Translations under genes and position numbers: made by a program
Shown here: positions 52,001 through 61,000 of the stretch, piece after piece
Layout: each line of letters opens with the position of its first letter
Position numbering within the stretch: the first letter of the stretch is position 1
The notes under the pieces: generated by a model
Database searches by the model: none
Seen by the model: only the letters and a program-made list of their open reading frames with translations
What the model was told of the DNA's origin: nothing
Origin: Haliotis asinina
Lineage: Eukaryota > Mollusca > Gastropoda > Lepetellida > Haliotidae
DNA length: 64,000 nt
Direction of reading: 5' to 3'
NCBI RefSeq assembly: GCF_037392515.1
Contig: NC_090287.1
Location: 15,117,001 to 15,181,000 of the forward strand

Positions 52001-55000
52001 CTACACAGAGAGAACCACTGAATTGTTATACGTTATAAAACATTCTCCTCAGAGAAGAGAATCCAAACAACTACCAGCAGTTTGGGAAGATGAAACTGGA
52101 GGTGTATTTACACTTCAGGAAAGTACACTTCACAGGAAGTAAGGTAGTTGCTTGTAAAGTCTCCTATTTCATTCAGTTGTTATTAAATATTCATTCAGTA
52201 TCAGTCAGCACAGACTGGAGAGGAGAGTTACCTTCAGTGATCTGGCTGATGTCATCAGAAGCATCAAACAAACCCGGAAAGTCACGACAATAGTAGTCTG
52301 TATACGAGGAGCACTTCAGATCACTGACAAAACAAATGATTCTTTGATAAATCATAAGGTGAGTAGTTTAAATCAGCACTATTTAATGCACATCCATTAT
52401 TTTCAAATTTACAAACGTTTGCATGTCCTAGTGAGAATATGGGACCTCCTCTATGATCTAATCATGCATTTTTCATACATTTCTACATCATGAGTGAATG
52501 AGTGGGTGAGTTTAGTTCTATGCAGCTTTTAGCAATATTCCAGCAATATCACTTTAGGGGACACCAGAAATGGGCTTCACACATTGTATCCATGTGGGTA
52601 ATCAAATCCGGGTCTTCGGTATGATCAGTGGTCTAACCACTAGGATATCCCACCATCAATGCCAGATCATGAAGATGTGATGATAATATTAATGAGAGTC
52701 CTACTTTATCAGTCACTGCTGGAGAACAGACAGTGATGCAGGATTTACACATAACATAAAAAGGACTTCTTAGCATACAAACCTTGCTATTTGAAACAGT
52801 ACAGTGGCCAGGTCTTGTAGCTCCTCAGCAAGCAATACATTCAACTTCATCTCCTGGCAAAATATGATGTAAAGTTTTATGCATGCCGAACTATAGTTTT
52901 TAAATTTTTACGTTTGTTAGCTGTTTGCAATGTTCAGTTACAATCTGTGCAAAAACAAGTCTTGGCCAGATTATCCAGTGACTGACAGTTTTGATCTACA
53001 CAATTCAGATACCATGGCATCCATCAACCATGGAGACAAGCATGGATCTAATCTAGTTTCTCACTTTAACGTCACATGCCACCAAAACATCAAACAAAAC
53101 TAAAACACAGTTATCACTTACTCATGATATATTAAATGCATTGCTGGTTAAGAAAAACAAACAAACAAAATTGTAAGCATATACATGTAATTGCAAATCA
53201 AAGTGCAAAAGTGAATTATTTTGTACTTAGGTTTACCTCTCTCAAAACAAAGCAGCCACGATACCGAACCAAGTCAGAGCCAGTGGATGTGCACTCATGT
53301 GTAATGAAGCCTTTTCATTTGCCACTGGTTCATTTGCTGATACACTTAGCCGGCTCTTTGTTTACGACTTATAAACCCGATAGGTGTAAATTTCAAAGTG
53401 CATGCAGTCAGTGATTGCATATTGTTATTAGCAGACAGGGAGACATATAGGTGTCAATAAACCAAACATTGAGTCTTCTCTGATACAGAGTCTGATTATC
53501 ACAATCAACATGTCTTTTTTATGTAATGAGTAGATTATTTACTTGTTTGTGTACACAACCAAGATTAAACTACTCTTCACGACCTCATACTCTGGGCAGG
53601 CATACTCTTTCAGGCTCCATGATCCCATTCACTGCACATGCTTTATGAGCAGACAACAGCATAGCTGTTGAAACCACTTTTTCCCTCACAGATGGGGGAA
53701 AATTAGTGAATTGTTTGAACATCAATTTCGCAGGCTTTATAGGTTGATGGGCGTTTTGGATGATTTCTTTCAGTAAGCGCACACAGAAAGCAAAGTTTTA
53801 TGTTGAATGTGACCTTCAAGACAAGCATCGGTTGATGAAGACCAGTTCTAAACAAGATCCAAGCATGACCTAATGAAGACTAGTTCTAACCCAGATCTGC
53901 ATTAGCAGAGAAACATGGTTCCATGCTCACCATGATGAAGACACAGATCTTCACAATTATTTCCCCAGGAAATCTATACAGTTCATAAGTTGTGAATGAT
54001 TGTTACTAACACTTCACCAGAAATGGGAAAGAGAACTGACCATCACTTTATGAAGGTTATAAACATGCTGGCATCATACCCTTCTGATGGATAAGGTGAG
54101 GTGAAATGGTGGTTAGCGTCATATTTTACGACTTGCAGGCATGTGTATGTGTGGCTGCTTGTACTAGCCCAGACTAAGATGGTATTATAGTGCTAGCACA
54201 TTGATATACCATGCTGAAGATAAGGATATATACCCTTTTCAGACACATTACTGTGACTCTGAGCTGACCAGTCCTTTTTCTACTATTGATACACAGTGAA
54301 AGGCAGGGACCAACAAGAACCATATTTTATTATCTTACCTCACACATGAATATCGCTTTCTGATTGGCTAAGCGCTATTCTATTATTTTCAATGTATACC
54401 GAAGGGAATTCCAAACTCTTCTGGTGCTTCATGATAGAACATTTTTACCTCGAATAACATTGAATCACGCGTCAAGCACAGAAATTACCAATGTTCAGTG
54501 ATTGAAAATCAATAGAAGGGCGATAACTCTGATTCTGTTTACCTTGTGTCATTTACAAAATAGCAATTCGCCTCACATTTTACAGAAGTGCTTCAAACAG
54601 TTCAAAATTACATTCAGGTGTTCAGTAAGATAAATACGTTGTTCATGTACCTCAAGCCCATGGCCCCCTCGCGACCAGTGAACAACTTATAATGTATTTG
54701 GTCATACGCAGATGGGGATCGAACTCACGAACTTCCACTCACTGGGTAATCGATCTGATAACTACACCACATAGGCAGTTTCACATGAATAAGTGAGTAT
54801 TCACATATATACTCTAGGGGGTGCAAATGCACAAATCACTCATTGATATCGTTATAAATGAAACCCTGTCATTAAAATTGCTCATTTCAATCTTTAATTA
54901 CCTTAAATCAACCTTTTTGACAACAGTGCACAATTCTCAGCCGCAAATGAAATTTCAACAAATCAGAGCTGTGCGTCTCCATGACGTAATAGTAGGTATA

Positions 55001-58000
55001 GATGTGAGGGTCTATGCAAAATTCATCTACATTTCAGGGGGTAAACCATTTCGTGACAGCTGTTGTGAAAAATGAAAGCTATTTGTTCTCACAATCTACT
55101 ATCATTTAGTTTTGTCTCCGGCTTTGCCTAGTTTTCGAGTTACAACCCTTGTTTTCATTGACGATTCTGTCAAAATCACTTGGTGTTGCTAGGTTGTAAC
55201 CCGTGTTAGGTAATAAACCTAAACATTATTTGTCATCATTCACTGATGCTCAGTTAATAAATTTATATCTGGTATAAATTAGTGGTAACGCCACTTAGAT
55301 TACCAAACAAATTAAAGGTTCCCATTTGGCATTTCTTGTGTCTGGATCGATCAAAGGATTAACCCATAACACGCTGATTGATTAATTACTTTTATGCAGA
55401 TTTAAATGGGGATTTGTCAAAAGGCAGTGTTTATGTATGTACATTTACTAATCAATACTGAATACACTCTGTCGTGTCTGTGTCTATGTAAAAACAACAC
55501 CCTTCTTTCAAAGGATTAACTGCCAATACATTGATTGATTGCTCATTATTGGCTAACTAAATTACTTTTTAAAAAGAATGATGCACATTATCATGATTAT
55601 GCAATTAGTTGCCAGGTGTGCTATCTTGGGTGACCAATGAGACTATACAGCAATGTGAAAAACCTGAAACGATACATCATGTTTTCGTATATTAGACTGT
55701 TAAAAGACACATCACTTGATACATCTGCAGATGAATTATATATTATCACTCGTTTTTGTGGATATTGATGGATACATTCCTCGAACATGGTAATAGCATG
55801 ACATTGCTTCTATAACTTTAATTTCAATATTTGCATTTTGTTTTTATTAAGTTGTCGTAGCTTTCAACAGAATCATTGTTTTGTAATGATGCAGACGACA
55901 TACACTAGGGCAGCCGTGCGAATTATGATTCATATAGGCAAACTATAAAATGTCTAGATATTATTTTTACACATTCACAGATCGCTTCTTTTTATCAAGT
56001 TTCAAAATGCATACAAGTATGATTATAAAGAAATTAGGATTATAAGACCAAATGAGAAGACTTATACTGACAAGTGTCTACATACTGCTGAGTGATTTAC
56101 AAACCAAGTAAATCTTGCAAGTGAAGAAATTTATCGTGCAGTATTTTCACTTTGACCCCAACATCGCTTATGTTATGTTATAGGTTGTGTCATGCAAACT
56201 CCTTTTGGTCATGATTCAAATACATATTTGACTACTAGTAGAAAGTAGTTTTGATTTTCTAACTTCATGAAAACAAACCATAATCTCATTAATTCAAACT
56301 GACTTCACGATTTTCAAAAATGGCTGCGCTCTGTCTGAGGATGAATGCTATTTAAGTTTGAAACTTGAACTCCATTTTCTATTCTGGAAGCGTGGTAGGG
56401 TGCAAACCATCCGATTTTGTATGTACCACAGATTCCACAACGCTCACTTCAAACACACCAACAACCTATTTAAGCACGAACGACAGGGTCCGGTGGAAAT
56501 CTGTGCGTAGTGACACCATCACCCAACCCCAGGGAGCAATTCACGGCAACACAACAATTCAGCATGACTTTGGTGACGTCGAGAAATCAGTAAAATGACG
56601 AGCTTCCTACACATTTTCTATTCAACTAACTGAAAATCGTTCCTTCTATGATGTCCCTGCAGGGCTCTGGCAACAGAGTTACGTAACCTGTCTGTGGTTT
56701 TGTTTTCACGTGAGAGAGAAGCAGACGGCTTTTTAGCAACTTTTAAGCGCTTGGTATTAATTAACCATAAGGGTTTTTTAAAAAAAATGGTGTTCCATTT
56801 ATGACTAACCAGAAGTCTTTCATATGCAGAGGTAAAAAGAGTACCAAAAAATTGAGTTTACTCATTCTTTAAGAATCAACAACACACTGACCTCATAGAC
56901 AAGGTGTAGAGCCAGCATGACAGCAGGGCTGTGAACAAACAGGAGACTGTTGGTGTTGATGGAGCAGGGTTTGGAATATGCCACTCGATCTGGGATAGCT
57001 GTGCACGGTGTCAACTCTAGTGCATCCTCCACATTCTCCCACACAAAGCGGTGGTGGTCAGAGTTGACCAGATGATCCCAGTCCTACAAATAATCATCAG
57101 TACCACCTATTAAACATTCCAGATTATACTTGTCCATAGACTGATAAGTAAACAAAAGAAAAGCCAGGTGAGGTTTGTGGTATGATAATATGGGCAAAAT
57201 GGCAAAATAAGCAAAATGGCATCATTACTTCAAGAGATATCCAAGCGTTGTGATGATTGTGTGGGATGTGTGTGGAGATGCTTGTTATGTCATTAGCTGC
57301 ACAGTTTGGTCAGGAGCATACCCTGGTTTGTACCAGGGATTTGGGTTTTTCAAGTGTGGTAGCAATGGACACTGCTTTTACAGAGCTGTCACAGTCTTTG
57401 CTAACAGTGCATTTCTAGTCCATACAAAACAAAATTAAGGATCTGATGTCTCCAACGAATCTACACTAGGACTGCGAAGGTTATAAGTTGGTCATAGTAG
57501 GGTTGGGTAATAGAGGGTGGGGCAGCTGGGTAGACCTAATCCATACTAAGAAATTATTTTTTGGAGTCTTTGTCACATGGATGACTTACATCCTCAGATC
57601 CTTGCTCTGATGGTCTTGCTCTCTTTGCAGACATGACTGGGGACATAGAAGTGTCAAGGTCACGCTGAAATTTAAGAAAACACATCATACACAACATCAG
57701 CAGATCAAAACCTATGCTCAGTATCTTCAACACTTGAGAGACTTGAGTAAGTTTTACCTTGGCATTCAATATTAATAATTTATAAATCATTCAGGTGAAA
57801 CCAGAACACAAAGGTATAGAGTTGACAAATCTATCAACATGAGCACTGGTAATCAAAGCAACAATCACAGGTCCAATGGACACAACCCTGCAGAGTAGAC
57901 AGTGACATCTCCAAAATCCTCAAGCACCCTGCCCCCTCCGAGCAAATGACATACAACACAACAGTGCCTGTAGAATGTACAACAGAATACTCTGTTATTG

Positions 58001-61000
58001 CAGATATTATTTACCCAACAACATAACAACATAACATTTTTCAACAAAACAGTCTACCTAAATACATCTTTTTTTCTTCATGAGTCAGGATAAGTATAAA
58101 ATATCAATTTTTCTTAAAACATTACATATTTTTTCCTTATCCTGACTCCTGCCTCTTATGTTTCCAGAATCCCACAGAAACGGTGGTGGGTCAGGCCACT
58201 TCATGGATTCATCTGCTGTCCATAGATATGTCCTGTGGGAACTGCATAACGACACTCCCTGCATCCTGTTCTTCCAATTTCTGCTGTCAACTTGGGGGTG
58301 TACATCTCTAAGACAAGTGAATCTTGTAGATCTATGTGGATTTTAGATATCTCCCTAGTTACCAATAAACAACCCATAGATTATAAGATCATTACCATAA
58401 ATGAGTTGCGAACCCTAACGAACAGGTATGATCATCCCCTGTAATGTCTTAATTATGCTAGTCTGGTTTAGACAGTGCGCATGGACTCTCCACTCAAACT
58501 CTCCAGAGTGAAGATTATCAACAAGTCAATGTGATAAAGGGTGAGATTTTCAACTCAGTGCCTTTGTAGAAGTGTTAGTTGTTGTGCTACAAGTACAACT
58601 GAAACGTCCTCAGAGGCAATGTCTCAGAGGCAATGTATGCTTGTTGTTTTTAAATGAAGAGATCCCCCCTCTAACATCTGCATCTATAAACTGCTTGATC
58701 CATCAAGTGTATTATCTCACTTGAGCTTGATGAAAAACATGGTCGTCCACCGCTGACTTTTCGAGACGTCTCGTTATTAGGTGTAAGGAAGGGGAATCTT
58801 ATCGGGAAGGGCGGGGAATGTTACGATTTTTCCAAGTTGGTTAAAACTCACGAATATTCGTTACACTGCAAAATTTTGATAATTCACAGACTTGCCGCTA
58901 AGTACCACGCAACGGCGATCTCGGCAGAAAATGTGTTTACCGCTAGAATAGGAAACCCGCGAGAATAGGAGACGGCCCTATAAATGGCAAACACTGTGTC
59001 CGACTTTCCAAAGCAGCCCTTCATTATAGATGATATCAATTTTGGCTCTTGACCCAATGATCTGGGACCACTACACGATCCTATGATGTGATGAACCTTA
59101 TTCCAAGGGACTGAACATCTCCTTCTTCTGAGTTAGTAGTGTTGATGGGATCATCCTATCCCCTTCTGCCTTGGGCTTCTGGAACCTGGATCTCAATGCC
59201 TTGTTGATCAATCTAGATCCTGCCATGCCAAAGAATGTTCTTCTTGTCATGGTGTCAAATAGAGCTATCTTCTTGTCTTCCATCTTATAAGACAAGCTAT
59301 GGGAATCACTGATCAACTTCAAGTCGTCTTCCAGAACCAGCACTCTCATGACGGGAGTGTATGTGATGCAGAGGAAACTTCTTAGTGCTGAGCGTTGGTA
59401 CATTTAGATTCTATTACCAGGCTGCTTTTTCACTGATATCAGTTCAATCAGTGTAATCGCATGGGTGTCAAAGTCATCCTCTAGCATCTTGTATGTGAAC
59501 ACTTCAATCGATTCCTTGGAAGAGGACCCCAAGTCAAAGCCATTTGCTACCCAAGACGAGACCTCTGCTTCCGAAAAGACATAGTCACCCTCTTCCTCTG
59601 TATAAATTCCCTCAAATAGTTTGGGTCCACCGAGCTGTACCTTCCTCTCACAAACCTTCCCTTTGCGAACATTCCTCCTTCTCTGAATTTCTGTCATTTC
59701 CATCCCATGGCAACGTTGATGTCTGGATTCTGATGTGGAGCGACTGGATCTCAAAGAGGATTCCCTTCTTCTTTCTCCGCTTGACTTTCCTCGGCATTGA
59801 GGGTTGGCTGACATGACATCACAGTCTCTTACAGTCTCAGGGACGTTTATGGAACCCTCTTCCTATTCCCAAATGATGGCTGAGTCTTCCATATGTGAAG
59901 GTCTTCTTGAACATGAATGTTCACAAAAGTCATCTTTGGACGTACATTTGTGGGACGAGGATGCAGATGTCTCAGGAACAGATTCTGAAAGGCCCATGTT
60001 TCCCCAAACGCAGTCTGTCATCACAGGGTTCTGACATGCAGCTCTCTCTTCAGCAAACTGACGCTCCATCACAGTCATCATCTACGATGTAACCTGTTTC
60101 ACAAAGTCGCCGGGTCAGCTTTGTAGGCTGGAACTGATGCAGTGTAAACAAATACTGAGTCATCTGCATCTTCTTGCAGCTGCGATGAGGCTATGCTGGT
60201 GTTGTCTCTGTGGAGCTGTTGTGGTTGTAGGGGACGATCTTCTCACGGTGGTAGTAGACTGCATAAAAGTTCTCGCAAGATTTTACTGGTACTTCAGACA
60301 GCAGTATCAGTGGATCAGCACACGTCTGCTTTATAAGGAGGCAGAAAGTCTTTGTTGAACGACCTCTAACGTATTGTTTTACTGGAACGAGTTGACTTTT
60401 GATGACGTCCTAGATGAAGACAATATTTGGAGTATCTTCACACCATAAGCACGAGTAAGGATAAGGAAAAATATATAGACTGCTTTCATGTGGGGAGTGT
60501 TAGTTTTTCAATGTATCAGCTCATCAACAGGAGTCAGTTACATACCTTGTTGGTCAGAGCAAGTCTGCTGATGTCATAACCCATCATAGTCAGCAGACAC
60601 TTGGTGAACAGCATCCACTCCGACTGGTTGCCAGGGCTACCAGGAGTATTGTGGGAGGTATACCACTTCCCTAACACCTGTAGAGCAGTATCCCTTGGCA
60701 GCAGGTGCTTCAGAGCTTGCAGACACATCCCAACTAGAGAACAGATACCACAGTTAAGCTGTATCAGTATCCATTTCTTCATTATACATTGAGTCTCAAT
60801 CACATAAATCAACCCATTGGTTAATATGAACAGGACGAATACATGAAATGATTAAACTTGAATTTTCAGCTTGTCATTGTCCATAATAGTCATTACAGTG
60901 TTAAACAACATCAAAATTTCTAAGACAATGCTAATTCAAGTACAAATTCAGAATCAACAGAAACATATTTTAGCAATACAGTATCAACCCCCCCAAAAAA

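Noticed and set aside
53585..53782. 65-codon minus-strand frame
   Set aside because: No APC1 similarity, not needed by the exon phases on either side, and no recognised domain.
56315..56600. Possible first exon with a THAP-like zinc finger (SVVGCKPSD, YHRFP in another frame, RVRWKSVRSD)
   Set aside because: Motifs are in different frames, the C2CH spacing is not completed, and the ATG near 56321 reaches a stop after 11 codons.
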